A stretch of DNA of 64,000 nucleotides from Eutrophosalina sp902522775 (GCA_902522775.1 CABYWQ010000002.1:1-64000), one strand, 5' to 3'; counted from the first letter of the stretch, positions 35,962 through 44,577 are shown. Program-made: numbers and translations. Notes: generated from the sequence alone by a model not told the origin.

Positions 35962-36678
35962 TTATAGCTCAAGTTCTTTATTAACACCTAGAATATTTTC
36001 ATTAACATATTTTTCAATAAATTCTTTTGTTAAATATTCTTTTCCCATGATATCAAGATTTGATATTAGTTTCGAGATATTATTTTTTTTAAACTCCTCT
36101 AAAAGATTTTTTGAAATAGGCTTATAGCTGTAATGCCATGGTTCATATTCAAACCCTTTTCTTTGTTCATCATTCGTGTAGGTTAAATAAAAACCAAATT
36201 TTTCGGAATTTGAATCCATCCACTTTTTCAATTTATTAAAAACACCACCGATTTCGTATTTTTCAGAAGTTAATGGGTTTTTTTCATTTTTAAATTCTTC
36301 ATCAATTATATCAATCTCAGTTCCCCAATGATGTCTAGAGGTTCCCGGAACAGTAGAGAATCTTATAATTTCATTTAAGGCTTCATCAGGCTTTAATTTC
36401 AATTCTTTTGTGAACTTGATAAATTTTGAATTCCAAATCAAAGCTTGTCTTTCAAAATCTCTATAGCCAGAAATGATTTTAATTTTAATTCCATCATTCA
36501 TAGCTGCATTTCTCATTTTTTCAAATGCTTTAAAAGTTTCTTTTTCTAGTAAAACGGTATCACCAACAAGATGTCTAGTTGTTTTACCTTGAAGAATATC
36601 TAAGTCTATTTTTTGTGACATTAATTCTGATGTATGAGTTAAAATTAAAATTAAAATAAAGAATTTACTTCTATTCAT
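35962..36678 (-). CDS. M15 family D-Ala-D-Ala carboxypeptidase-like metallopeptidase
   Basis: The protein has 238 residues with a signal peptide (about 1-21, FFILILILTHTSELMS). A VanY/LD-carboxypeptidase-like M15 domain follows: IKIISGYRDFERQALIWNSKF (Arg of the substrate site), FSTVPGTSRHHWGTEIDIID with His and Asp zinc ligands, and FEYEPWHYSY with the final zinc His. It should trim peptidoglycan peptides in the periplasm. About 40 residues follow the catalytic domain (DIMGKEYLTKEFIEKYVNEN). The GNAT gene overlaps its start by 4 bases. Confidence 0.9.
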   Translation of the reverse strand: MNRSKFFILILILTHTSELMSQKIDLDILQGKTTRHLVGDTVLLEKETFKAFEKMRNAAMNDGIKIKIISGYRDFERQALIWNSKFIKFTKELKLKPDEALNEIIRFSTVPGTSRHHWGTEIDIIDEEFKNEKNPLTSEKYEIGGVFNKLKKWMDSNSEKFGFYLTYTNDEQRKGFEYEPWHYSYKPISKNLLEEFKKNNISKLISNLDIMGKEYLTKEFIEKYVNENILGVNKELEL

Positions 36679-37115
36679 AGTTTTTTGTAAAGCATATAGT
36701 GTAAACCTATTTCGTTAATATTGTATCTTATCTCAGAATTACTGTAATTTAATTTTAAATAAAAATCAAGTGCTTTAATTCTTGCATTCATCCACAAATA
36801 ACTGATTTTTTTATTTTTAAGTAAAGACTCAACTTTGTTAATTATCATTTTTCCGATACTTTTTTTTTGATGATTAAAATCAACAAATAGACCTCTTAGC
36901 TGATAACAATTAGGAAAATCTTTATATGAACATTTATTTTTTATTATTGAAACTCCACCTACTAAAACTCCATCAATATAGGCTCCAATATGAAATGATG
37001 TTTTATCATCATCACCTGGATAAATACATTTAGATGGATTCATAGTGTTTCTCAAGATTTTACTTCTAAGTTTAAGCAACTTGTTAGATTTGATTATTTT
37101 TATGTTAAGATTCAA
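36675..37115 (-). CDS. GNAT family N-acetyltransferase
   Basis: This is a GNAT fold of about 146 residues: KLRSKILRNTMNP, YPGDDDKTSFHIGAYIDGVLVGGVSII, the acetyl-CoA loop QLRGLFVDFNHQKKSIGKMIINKVESLL and YLWMNARIKALDFYLKLNYS. The substrate is unknown. The start is uncertain. No ATG precedes the conserved N-terminal segment except one antisense to tRNA-Gly, which would add nonsense residues. I therefore favour TTG 37115 (LNLNIKIIKSNKLLKLRSK); ATG at about 37043 would cut off the first helix. It runs into the M15 gene with a 4-base overlap. Confidence 0.82.
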   Translation of the reverse strand: MNLNIKIIKSNKLLKLRSKILRNTMNPSKCIYPGDDDKTSFHIGAYIDGVLVGGVSIIKNKCSYKDFPNCYQLRGLFVDFNHQKKSIGKMIINKVESLLKNKKISYLWMNARIKALDFYLKLNYSNSEIRYNINEIGLHYMLYKKL

Positions 37116-37153
37116 TTCTAACAAATTTAATCTTAAATTGTTAAAATTAAAAT

Positions 37154-37226
37154 GCGGGAGTAGCTCAGTTGGTAGAGCGTCAGCCTTCCAAGCTGAATGT
37201 CGCCGGTTCGAACCCGGTCTCCCGCT
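37154..37226 (+). tRNA. tRNA-Gly (anticodon TCC)
   Basis: This is a complete cloverleaf: acceptor GCGGGAG with CTCCCGC, D stem GCTC with GAGC, anticodon stem TCAGC with GCTGA around loop CTTCCAA, and T stem GCCGG with CCGGT around TTCGAAC. The anticodon is TCC and the discriminator base is T37226. CCA is not encoded. It lies between the divergent GNAT gene and a plus-strand operon. Confidence 0.97.
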
Positions 37227-37239
37227 CAAGAATTAAGTA

Positions 37240-37989
37240 ATGAATTATAAAAAATATTTTTTTGTTTTAGTTATTCTTTTTTCATCCATTTCATTTGGAC
37301 AAAATGATTATCGTACATGGATTAAAGGAAAGGTTCTTTATAAAAATGTTAGTGTTGTTGGTGCTAATGTTATTAATAATACTTCTCAAAGCGCAACAAT
37401 TACTAATGAAGAGGGAGAATTTGAAATAGAAGTTAAATTAAATGACAAATTAATTTTTTCATCAGTTCAGTATCAAATTTCAGAACTTAATATCTCAAAA
37501 GAAATTTTACAAAGAAATAGAATTGTTGTTGATGTAAATGAAAAAGTTACTGCTCTAGATGAAGTTGTTATAACACCTGAAAACAGAGAAAAATTTCTTG
37601 ATCTAAAGGAAGAGGAGTTTAAAAGATTTGATTATACAACTGATAAATCAACAAGAGTTGTTAATGTAATTAATGAACAAGGCAAGTTGAGAGATGGTAT
37701 TAATTTTGTAAATCTATACAGACTTATTTCAAAATCTATAAATAAAAAAATATCAGAGGAAAATCTATCATTTAATTATAGTCCTAGTGATTTAATAAGA
37801 GAAGTTTATGATGATGTTTTCTTTATATCAAATCTTGATATTAAAAAAGATAAAATTAACGAGTTTTTGATTTATTGTGATGAAAATTTTCCATCTAAAA
37901 TTTTATTAAAAAAAGAAAAGGAATTTGAATTAATAGAATTTCTAGTCAAACAAAGTAAAAAATTTAATAGAATTGTCAACAAGGGGTAG
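37240..37989 (+). CDS. exported carboxypeptidase-regulatory-like domain protein
   Basis: The protein has 249 residues with a signal peptide (to about residue 21, SISFGQ). A CarboxypepD_reg-like beta-sandwich follows (WIKGKVLYKNVSVVGANVINNTSQSATITNEEGEFEIEVKLNDKLIFSSVQYQ), the module found at the N-terminus of TonB-dependent receptors. No plug or barrel follows. Instead there is an alpha-rich tail of about 150 residues beginning near VTALDEVVITPENREK. It probably sits in the periplasm or on the outer membrane surface; function is unknown. It is the first gene of a run shared with a second, similar protein, a DUF6702 protein and an M1 peptidase. Confidence 0.78.
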   Translation: MNYKKYFFVLVILFSSISFGQNDYRTWIKGKVLYKNVSVVGANVINNTSQSATITNEEGEFEIEVKLNDKLIFSSVQYQISELNISKEILQRNRIVVDVNEKVTALDEVVITPENREKFLDLKEEEFKRFDYTTDKSTRVVNVINEQGKLRDGINFVNLYRLISKSINKKISEENLSFNYSPSDLIREVYDDVFFISNLDIKKDKINEFLIYCDENFPSKILLKKEKEFELIEFLVKQSKKFNRIVNKG

Positions 37990-38758
37990 TTTTTGTATTA
38001 CATTCTTTTTATTATCTGTATTAACTTACTCCCAAAATTCAGAAATTAAAGAACTTAATGCCTTCATAATTAATGATGAAATTGAAAAAAGTGGAATTGT
38101 TGTCATCAATAAATCAAGTGGTGGAACTACAATTACTGATAAAGAAGGTTTTTTCAGTATTGGGGTAAGCCTAAAGGACTCATTGTTTATAAGATCTATT
38201 CAAATTAAAGATTATTACTTATATATTAACGAAGAAATATTTAAATCTGACTCATTGAGAATTTATTTAGATCAAAAAGTCAATGAATTACGAAATGTAA
38301 CTGTTTCTCCATTTAATTTATCAGGAAACTTGATTACAGATATTAATAAAATCGATAAAAATGAACTATTAAACTTTGATGATTTTGGTATCCCTGGTTA
38401 TAAAGGTGAGAGAATGGAAAAGATAGCTTACAGCAATAATGCTCAAATATTATTAAATGTATTGCTTCTGCCTGTAATGCCCGTCAATATCGAGGGTATA
38501 TATAAACAGCTAAGTGGTTATTATGATATGCTTAAAATGGCTCGAGGACTTGAAAAAAGGTATGATACTATTGAAAAGATAATTCAATTTTATGGAATAA
38601 ATTATTTTGTCAATAGATTTGGATTGAAGGAAGATGAAATTTATGAATTTATTTTAGGAGCTGCTGAAAATTATGATTTGGAATTTGACTTTAAGAATTC
38701 TAATCATGGACTAATTTTACTTAATCTTGACAAATTTTATGAATCAATTAATAATTAA
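37973..38758 (+). CDS. second exported carboxypeptidase-regulatory-like protein
   Basis: The protein has about 261 residues and looks like a diverged paralogue of the gene before it. It has a signal peptide (FFLLSVLTYSQ), a reduced beta-sandwich (GIVVINKSSGGTTITDKEGFFSIGVSLKDSLFIRSIQIKDYYL), an ELRNVTVSPF segment matching ALDEVVITPE of the first protein, and then helices. The best start is TTG 37973, overlapping the previous stop by 17 bases; no ATG lies before the signal peptide. The internal segment LLNVLLLPVMPVNIEGIYKQLSGYY is unlike the first copy. Function is unknown. Confidence 0.72.
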   Translation: MSTRGSFCITFFLLSVLTYSQNSEIKELNAFIINDEIEKSGIVVINKSSGGTTITDKEGFFSIGVSLKDSLFIRSIQIKDYYLYINEEIFKSDSLRIYLDQKVNELRNVTVSPFNLSGNLITDINKIDKNELLNFDDFGIPGYKGERMEKIAYSNNAQILLNVLLLPVMPVNIEGIYKQLSGYYDMLKMARGLEKRYDTIEKIIQFYGINYFVNRFGLKEDEIYEFILGAAENYDLEFDFKNSNHGLILLNLDKFYESINN

Positions 38759-39227
38759 ATTTTTAAGTTTAGCTTTATTCATAACAACTACACATAAGTA
38801 TTATGTTAGTACAACACTAATTGATTTTGATTTAAAAACTAAATCCTTTGAAATAACGTTAAAAGTTTTTTATGATGACCTTGAATTAGCTCTTAATTTA
38901 GATTCAAAAAATATTGATTACAAGCAAGATTATGAATATTTAAATGAGTTGTATTGGAGATATTTAGAACAAAATTTTCAGTTAAAAAGTAATGGTGATA
39001 TAATTAAAATTGAATATTTAGGGTTTGAAAAAAAAAGAGATCAAATTAACTTATATATGGAAATTAATAACGAATTAAATGAAGGCAACTTTACAATAAA
39101 AAATTCAATATTGTTTAATTCATTTCCAAACCAAAAAAATATAATTTTAATAAGAAAAGGTAATTATAGGAAAAGCTTCATTCAAGATAAATATAATCCA
39201 ACGGATGGTATTGATTTTGATTATTAG
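38739..39227 (+). CDS. DUF6702 family exported protein
   Basis: The 162-residue protein has an N-terminal signal (NQLIIKFLSLALFITTTHKYYVS). A beta-rich body then matches the DUF6702 pattern of Bacteroidota: HKYYVSTTLIDFDLKTKSFEITLKVFYDDLELAL, then YLNELYWRYLEQNFQLKSNG and a C-terminal ILFNSFPNQKNIILIRKGNYRKSFI. No biochemical role is known. I start at ATG 38739, which overlaps the preceding gene by 20 bases; an in-frame TTG 12 bases upstream is possible. Family members commonly lie next to an M1 peptidase gene, as here. Confidence 0.78.
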   Translation: MNQLIIKFLSLALFITTTHKYYVSTTLIDFDLKTKSFEITLKVFYDDLELALNLDSKNIDYKQDYEYLNELYWRYLEQNFQLKSNGDIIKIEYLGFEKKRDQINLYMEINNELNEGNFTIKNSILFNSFPNQKNIILIRKGNYRKSFIQDKYNPTDGIDFDY

Positions 39228-39258
39228 TTTTTTATAAATTTGTAACTGAATAAAAAAA

Positions 39259-41550
39259 ATGAACAAACATATTTTACCAATAGCTATTTCACTATTACTT
39301 TTTTCAAACGGTGTTTTATCACAAAGGTTACAAACCGAACAAATAAATACTAACAAGTTTAGACAATTAAATCAAGAATTTTCTTCACCTAACATGTTCA
39401 GAACAGCGTCTGGAGCACCAGGACCTGCATACTACCAGCAACAAGCAGATTATAAGATTAATATTGAGTTAGATGATTTAAATAAAAAAATTTATGGAGA
39501 TGAAATAGTAACTTATACAAATAATTCACCTGATAAATTAGATTATTTGTGGGTGCAACTAGATCAAAACATAAGATCAAAAGACTCGCCAAGCTTAATT
39601 AGAGATAGTAGTAAGTTAGTTGAACCAGCATATATTCCTAATTCATTTGATGATGATTTTTTAAAAAAGCCATTTGATGGAGGATTTAATATAAATCATG
39701 TAAGAGGAATTGATAATAAGCCTCTAGATTATTTTATAAATCAAACTATGATGAGGATTGATTTGCCAGAGCCTCTCAAAACTGGACAAAGTTTTTCTTT
39801 TAAAGTTAAGTGGAATTATAATATTAATAATCGATTAGAGGACAGAGGAAGATCTGGCTATGAGACGTTTCCAAGTGATGATAACAGAGCTTATACAATT
39901 GCTCAATTTTTTCCTAGAATGTGTGTTTACGATGAGGTTGAAGGCTGGCAAAATTATCAATTTTGGGGTGATGGTGAATTTGCTTTGCCATTTGGAAATT
40001 ATGAAGTTAATATAACTGTCCCAGCAGATCATATTTTAGAAGCAACAGGTGAGTTAATTAATAGAAAAGAAGTATATACAAAGGAAATGATGAAAAGGTT
40101 TAACCAGGCTAAAAAGTCATTTGATGAACCTGTTTTAATTGTAACTCAGGAAGAGGCTGAAATTACTGAAAAATCCTTTTCAAAAGATAAAAAGACTTGG
40201 AAATTTATTGCAGAAAATGTTCGTGATTTTGCATTTGCAACATCTCGAAAATATATTTTGGATATGATGGCGGTTAAAATTGGTGAAGATACTGTGATGG
40301 CTGTATCACTTTATCCTAGAGAAGGAAACCCAATGTGGGAGGATTTTTCGACCATTACTGTTGTTGAAACCTTAAAATTTTATTCTGATTATACATTTAA
40401 TTACCCTTATCACAAAGCTGTTTCAGTTCATGCTCACAGAGTTGGAATGGAATATCCAATGATATGTTTTAATTTTGGACGACCCAATATCGATGGATCG
40501 TATTCTGATGATGAAAAATTTGGAATGATTGGTGTTATTATTCATGAAATAGGTCATTTTTTCTTTCCTATGATTGTCAATAGTGATGAAAGACAATGGG
40601 CCTGGATGGATGAAGGAATTAACACTTACGTTCAATATTTAACTGAACAAGAGTTTGGTAAAAAGTATCCAGAAATTATTTATCCTTACAAAAACTTTCC
40701 ATCTGACAGAGGACCTGCAGAAATGATAGTTGATTATATGAGTGTTGATCAGAATTATTTAGCTCCAATAATGTCTAATCCTGAAAACGTTTATAGTTTG
40801 GGTCCAAATGCATATGGCAAACCTGCAACTGCGCTTAATATTCTTAGGGAAACAATAATGGGTAGAGAATTGTTTGATTATGCATTTAAAAAATATTCTA
40901 ATAGATGGAAATTCAAACATCCAACTCCTGAGGATTTTTTTAGAACTATGGAAGATGCATCTGCTGTTGATCTTGATTGGTTTTGGAGAGGATGGTTTTA
41001 TACAACTGATTATGTTGACATAGGAATTAAAGAAATTAATCAATATTATGTATCTCCAAACCCTAGTGAGGAACTTAAAAAAGTTTTGATCGACGAAATG
41101 GGAATTCCAAGGAATAGTTGGAGACCTTTAATTTTCTTAGACAAGTTCGAAAATGATAAAGAAAATAACAAAGAAAAAGCTCCACTTGATAATTCAAAAT
41201 TGCTTAATAATTATCTTAACGAAAACTATTCAAAAGAAGAAATCAGTAAATTAAATATTCCGAAATATTATTATGAGGTTATTTTTGATAAACCTGGAGG
41301 ATTAGTAATGCCAATAATAATTGATATTGAATATGATGACGGCACAATTGAAAGAAAAAAATATCCTGCACAAGTATGGAGAAAAAATGATTTAAAAGTT
41401 AGAAAAGTATTGACAAGTAATAAAAAGATTTTAAGTATTAAACTTGATCCAGATAAAGAAACAGCAGATATTGATGTATCAAATAATTCTTGGCCAAAAG
41501 TAGAAAGTAATTCAGATTTTGATAATTTTAAATCTAAAATAAAGGGATAA
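39259..41550 (+). CDS. M1 family metallopeptidase (aminopeptidase N-like)
   Basis: This is a 763-residue secreted zinc peptidase: signal peptide to about residue 21 (LLFSNGVLSQ), an N-terminal beta-sandwich (YKINIELDDLNKKIYGDEIVTYTNNSPD), and a gluzincin catalytic domain with IIHEIGHFFF (zinc His429 and His433, catalytic Glu430). WAWMDEGINTYVQYL supplies the third ligand about 20 residues later. The canonical M1 GAMEN exopeptidase motif is replaced by VGMEYPMICF. A C-terminal region of about 200 residues without a sorting domain follows. Bacteroidota proteins of this type act on peptides in the periplasm or outside. The tatA ATG touches its stop codon. Confidence 0.93.
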   Translation: MNKHILPIAISLLLFSNGVLSQRLQTEQINTNKFRQLNQEFSSPNMFRTASGAPGPAYYQQQADYKINIELDDLNKKIYGDEIVTYTNNSPDKLDYLWVQLDQNIRSKDSPSLIRDSSKLVEPAYIPNSFDDDFLKKPFDGGFNINHVRGIDNKPLDYFINQTMMRIDLPEPLKTGQSFSFKVKWNYNINNRLEDRGRSGYETFPSDDNRAYTIAQFFPRMCVYDEVEGWQNYQFWGDGEFALPFGNYEVNITVPADHILEATGELINRKEVYTKEMMKRFNQAKKSFDEPVLIVTQEEAEITEKSFSKDKKTWKFIAENVRDFAFATSRKYILDMMAVKIGEDTVMAVSLYPREGNPMWEDFSTITVVETLKFYSDYTFNYPYHKAVSVHAHRVGMEYPMICFNFGRPNIDGSYSDDEKFGMIGVIIHEIGHFFFPMIVNSDERQWAWMDEGINTYVQYLTEQEFGKKYPEIIYPYKNFPSDRGPAEMIVDYMSVDQNYLAPIMSNPENVYSLGPNAYGKPATALNILRETIMGRELFDYAFKKYSNRWKFKHPTPEDFFRTMEDASAVDLDWFWRGWFYTTDYVDIGIKEINQYYVSPNPSEELKKVLIDEMGIPRNSWRPLIFLDKFENDKENNKEKAPLDNSKLLNNYLNENYSKEEISKLNIPKYYYEVIFDKPGGLVMPIIIDIEYDDGTIERKKYPAQVWRKNDLKVRKVLTSNKKILSIKLDPDKETADIDVSNNSWPKVESNSDFDNFKSKIKG

Positions 41551-41817
41551 ATGGTTGTATTATTTATTAGTGGAGCGGAAATTTTAGTAATTTTTTTAAT
41601 TATTCTTTTGCTTTTTGGAGCAGATAAGATCCCAGATATTGCAAAAGGTTTGGGTAAGGGCATAAGACAGGTTAAAGATGCAACTCAAGAGATTAAGTCT
41701 GAAATTCAAAAAAGTGCAAAAAAAAAGGGTATAGATACTAAAGAGATTTCTGATCAAATTGATAGTGTTAAGGACGATATTGATGATTTAACAGGTTCGA
41801 TCAAGAGAGATCTCTAG
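41551..41817 (+). CDS. tatA: twin-arginine translocase TatA/TatE subunit
   Basis: The protein has 88 residues: one N-terminal membrane helix (AEILVIFLIILLLFG), the FG hinge with a short amphipathic helix (FGADKIPDIAKGLGKGIRQ), then a charged coiled tail. This is the TatA layout; TatA oligomers form the pore for export of folded proteins. The gene starts directly after the M1 peptidase stop (TAAATG), so the two are probably translationally coupled. No tatC is in the window. TatA and TatB cannot be told apart with certainty in this phylum. Confidence 0.9.
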   Translation: MVVLFISGAEILVIFLIILLLFGADKIPDIAKGLGKGIRQVKDATQEIKSEIQKSAKKKGIDTKEISDQIDSVKDDIDDLTGSIKRDL

Positions 41818-42458
41818 ATTTTTCTAATAAAACTTAACCCATCCCTAACTGGAAGAATAACGGTTTCAACTCTTTTATCTGAATTTACCTTTTCATTAAA
41901 TTCCAAAATAGATTTTGTAGCTAAATCATCGTCCTCAACTTTGTCAAGTATTTTGCCACTCCAAAGGATATTATCAGCGATAATAACTCCGCCAGATTTA
42001 ACCTTATTAATTATCATATCAAAATATAAAGGGTAATTTTCCTTATCAGCATCTATGAAAACAAGATCGAATTCAAAATTTAGTTTATCAATTATTTTTA
42101 TAGCATCACCTGAATATTGTATTACTTTTTTAGAAATTCCAGCTTTATTAAAATATTTATTTTGAATGTCTATTAATTCTTCATTATGGTCAATAGTATG
42201 AATAAAACCATTATCATCAAGACCTTCTGAAAAACAAATTGTTGAATAACCAGTGTAAGTTCCAATTTCAAGTATAGAGCTAGGTCTTATTATTTTTGAA
42301 ATCAGAGATAATATTCTTCCTTGATAATTTCCACTTAACATTCTAGGGTTTAATATTTTTAAATGTGTCTCCCTATTTAACTCTTTTAATATTTCTGGCT
42401 CATCGGAACTTTTACTAAGTGTATAATCAAAAATTTTTTTATCAATAAAGTTTTTCAT
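41814..42458 (-). CDS. class I SAM-dependent O-methyltransferase
   Basis: This is a 214-residue Methyltransf_3 (caffeoyl-CoA/catechol O-methyltransferase-like) protein. Family features are ILEIGTYTGYSTICFSEGL (motif I), HTIDHNEELIDIQNKYF, YSGDAIKIIDKLNFEFDLVFIDADKENYPLYFD with the metal-binding Asp residues, GGVIIADNILWSGKI and the DGLSFIRK end. The natural substrate in bacteria is mostly unknown. Its start overlaps the flavin reductase gene by 4 bases (ATGA) and its stop overlaps tatA by 4 bases. Confidence 0.93.
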   Translation of the reverse strand: MKNFIDKKIFDYTLSKSSDEPEILKELNRETHLKILNPRMLSGNYQGRILSLISKIIRPSSILEIGTYTGYSTICFSEGLDDNGFIHTIDHNEELIDIQNKYFNKAGISKKVIQYSGDAIKIIDKLNFEFDLVFIDADKENYPLYFDMIINKVKSGGVIIADNILWSGKILDKVEDDDLATKSILEFNEKVNSDKRVETVILPVRDGLSFIRKI

Positions 42459-43072
42459 TTTTTTGGCCTAGCATATTCAAATCTATCAATTAGCTTAGTT
42501 TTTGCATAACCGTCTAGTCCATTAATAGTAACAGTTTCTGCTTTATCTAATCTTATCCATCCATCATCTTCTAGAGAATCTTTTCCAACATAAAGACATT
42601 CAATCGATGCAACAACAAGAATTGTATTATTCTCTTTAATATTATATTCATTCAAATATTTGCAACCAAATTTAATCTTTGAATTTTTTACAAAAGGAGC
42701 TTTAAAACCGTCAAGATATTCAGGCTCAAATTTTGTTTTTTCAAATTCTGAGATTTCTTTTGGATATTTAGCAGATGTGTGATGAGCATCTTTAATATCC
42801 TCAGCTTTTACATGATTAACTGTAAAATATTTTGTATTAAACATGTTATTATAAGTGTTTCTAGGAACAGTCCTTGGCCTCAGAACAAAGCCAATCATCG
42901 CTGGATCACTTCCAAGGTGAGTAATCGAGCTGAATATTGCAAGATTTGTATTTCCTTCACTGTCTATTGAGCCCAGAAGATTTGCTGATTTGTATCCAGT
43001 ACAACTATTTATAAGGTTTAATCTATAAATTTTTTCTAAACTTTTAATTTTATTTTTATCAAATCGAACCAT
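42455..43072 (-). CDS. flavin reductase family protein
   Basis: This is a 205-residue split-barrel flavin-binding protein: NLINSCTGYKSANLLGSIDSEGNTNLAIFSSITHLGSDPAMIGFVLRP is the FMN-binding core, then RNTYNNMFNTKYFTVNHV. It likely binds FMN and reduces flavin or another acceptor; the substrate is unclear. It overlaps the O-methyltransferase gene by 4 bases, so the two are co-expressed. No promoter box is evident upstream. Confidence 0.88.
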   Translation of the reverse strand: MVRFDKNKIKSLEKIYRLNLINSCTGYKSANLLGSIDSEGNTNLAIFSSITHLGSDPAMIGFVLRPRTVPRNTYNNMFNTKYFTVNHVKAEDIKDAHHTSAKYPKEISEFEKTKFEPEYLDGFKAPFVKNSKIKFGCKYLNEYNIKENNTILVVASIECLYVGKDSLEDDGWIRLDKAETVTINGLDGYAKTKLIDRFEYARPKK

Positions 43073-43111
43073 ATATTTTTATTAATTTAAAATTATGAAA
43101 ATTAATAGCAA

Positions 43112-43309
43112 TTGGAAACTAAATTTAAAATAGCAACAACCTTTTTAGTAATTGGTATTATTTGTTTTTTAGTATTTTACTTAATCAATTCTCAAGTTGA
43201 TGAAAATGGAATAATACAAGAACCATTTTTTTTATTACCTATAGGTTTTACAAGTTTACTATTATCTATTTTCTTATTTATCTTATTTGCTATCATAAAA
43301 AAAAAATAG
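43112..43309 (+). CDS. small two-helix membrane protein (DUF3955-like)
   Basis: This is a 65-residue protein with two hydrophobic helices (ATTFLVIGIICFLVFYLI and IGFTSLLLSIFLFILFAI). Between them lies VDENGIIQEPFFLLP, which is the DUF3955 signature. Its role is unknown. The start is TTG 43112; an in-frame TAG 4 bases before it excludes anything earlier. Its stop codon forms part of a hairpin terminator. Confidence 0.7.
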   Translation: METKFKIATTFLVIGIICFLVFYLINSQVDENGIIQEPFFLLPIGFTSLLLSIFLFILFAIIKKK

Positions 43310-43327
43310 GATTCAATTTGAATCCTA
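43307..43327. terminator. bidirectional hairpin terminator
   Basis: TAGGATTCA and TGAATCCTA form a perfect 9-10 bp stem with a 1-3 base loop. It is flanked by an A run on the left and T-rich sequence (ctttaatttttt) on the right, so it can end transcripts from both the DUF3955 gene and the convergent lipoprotein gene. The left arm includes the TAG stop codon of the small gene. Confidence 0.8.
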
Positions 43328-43355
43328 CTTTAATTTTTTGGTTGTATTATAAAAT

Positions 43356-43991
43356 CTAATTTTTACTTTCCTTTGTGTCATTTTGTTCACAAGTTTCTTT
43401 TAATTCTTGTAAATCTTTTTCACTATCCATTACTTTTTCAATGAGATTTTTATCATCATCATAAAATGTAACGGTAACAGGAAATAATAATTTAATTTCT
43501 TTTCTATTTGACTTGCTTTCTGAGTGGTAAGTTTTTACAACATCGCAGTGTTCTTTTCTATCATTAACTTCAATAATTTTTCCGTCTGGAAGTTCGAGTG
43601 AGAGCGGATATTTAAGTTTAAAACATGGCTTAGGTCTTTTCTTTTTATCTTTTCCATCAAAATCTTTACTTCTTTCTAATTTTCTTCCTTCAATATCAAA
43701 AAAAACATCGCCAGATTTAATTCCCATGCTAAATACTTCAATTGATCTCATTTCTAGTTGATAGCCCAGACTTGGAGCCAGTTTTGCATCATTGATAAAA
43801 TCATCGGGCATTTCATTAGTAATAGAATTTTTTAACTGATTAGGTAAATCATTTTCTAAAACTGAAATTTTTTCCTCTGAGTTGATAATGGCATCAATTA
43901 GTTCATCATCAGTCAAAAAATTTTCAACTTCACAGGAATTGATAAATAATAACAATATTGGAAGGAATAAAATTTTAAGGTAATATTTCAT
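43356..43991 (-). CDS. unrecognised lipoprotein
   Basis: I do not recognise this 211-residue protein. It has a clear lipoprotein signal (LPILLLFINSC, lipobox INSC), so it is anchored to a membrane outside the cytoplasm. An acidic helical segment (DDELIDAIINSEEKISVLENDLPNQL) follows, then a beta-rich part with a lysine cluster (KDKKKRPKPC) and a strand pair (FKLKYPLSLELPDGKIIEVNDRKEHC, IKLLFPVTVTFYDDD). Three cysteines besides the lipid cysteine occur near RPKPC, KEHC and ETC. The end is charged (DTKESKN). It converges on the DUF3955 gene across a terminator. Confidence 0.75.
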   Translation of the reverse strand: MKYYLKILFLPILLLFINSCEVENFLTDDELIDAIINSEEKISVLENDLPNQLKNSITNEMPDDFINDAKLAPSLGYQLEMRSIEVFSMGIKSGDVFFDIEGRKLERSKDFDGKDKKKRPKPCFKLKYPLSLELPDGKIIEVNDRKEHCDVVKTYHSESKSNRKEIKLLFPVTVTFYDDDKNLIEKVMDSEKDLQELKETCEQNDTKESKN

Positions 43992-44035
43992 TTTAATTTT
44001 TTAATAAAAATACTAAAATATTAGTAAACATGTAA

Positions 44036-44455
44036 CTATGAAATATAGTTCTCAGTATTTTTAGCTTTTTCTTCCATGATTTTTCTTATAAATGAGTGAT
44101 CATTTTCTGATTTAACTTTGATTTTTAAAAATTTACTATCAATATTAAATGTATATTCTTTTTCAGTGACTTTAAAAACTACTAATTTATAGTAGGGTAT
44201 AGCTAAACCATATGTCTCTAAAAGTGACCTAAAATATATAATAATACCTTTTGCTCTTAACTCAATATTACAATGATTTGTATTTTGATCAAGAATTAAC
44301 AGATTTTCTATTTCTTTATTTGCTTTGGTAATTAGTAACTTTCCAGAACCAACACCTCCTTTTTTTATTTTTTCAAAAAAAGAATATGAGTTTCCAATTA
44401 AATCATCAATTTCATTTTTAATATTATCGTTTTTATACGAAACATTTCTTAACAT
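44036..44455 (-). CDS. conserved hypothetical protein
   Basis: This is a 139-residue soluble protein without a signal or membrane segment. The phrases NSYSFFEKIKKGGVGSGKLLITKANKE, CNIELRAKGIIIYFRSLLETYGLAIPYYKLVVFK and the C-terminal HSFIRKIMEEKAKN agree with a small conserved family I remember from flavobacterial genomes, with no known function. The fold looks like a beta-rich core with a terminal helix, reminiscent of PH-like lipid-binding domains, but that is a guess. It is transcribed away from tRNA-Val. Confidence 0.75.
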   Translation of the reverse strand: MLRNVSYKNDNIKNEIDDLIGNSYSFFEKIKKGGVGSGKLLITKANKEIENLLILDQNTNHCNIELRAKGIIIYFRSLLETYGLAIPYYKLVVFKVTEKEYTFNIDSKFLKIKVKSENDHSFIRKIMEEKAKNTENYIS

Positions 44456-44502
44456 AATAACACATCATCAATAATTATACTAAATTTGAAAATTATTATT
44501 TT

Positions 44503-44577
44503 GGGTGATTAGCTCAGTTGGTTCAGAGCACTACCTTGACAGGGTAGGGGTCACTGGTTCGAATCCAGTATCACCCA
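44503..44577 (+). tRNA. tRNA-Val (anticodon GAC)
   Basis: The acceptor stem pairs GGGTGAT with ATCACCC, D stem GCTC pairs with GAGC, and anticodon stem CTACC pairs with GGTAG around loop TTGACAG. T stem ACTGG pairs with CCAGT around TTCGAAT. The anticodon is GAC and the discriminator base is A44577. CCA is not encoded. The sequence right after it holds a palindromic element discussed under findings. Confidence 0.97.

Noticed and set aside
36675..37229. Long GNAT reading frame starting opposite tRNA-Gly
   Set aside because: The first about 38 codons are antisense to the tRNA and its flank and give residues unlike GNAT proteins; the shorter TTG start at 37115 fits the family better.
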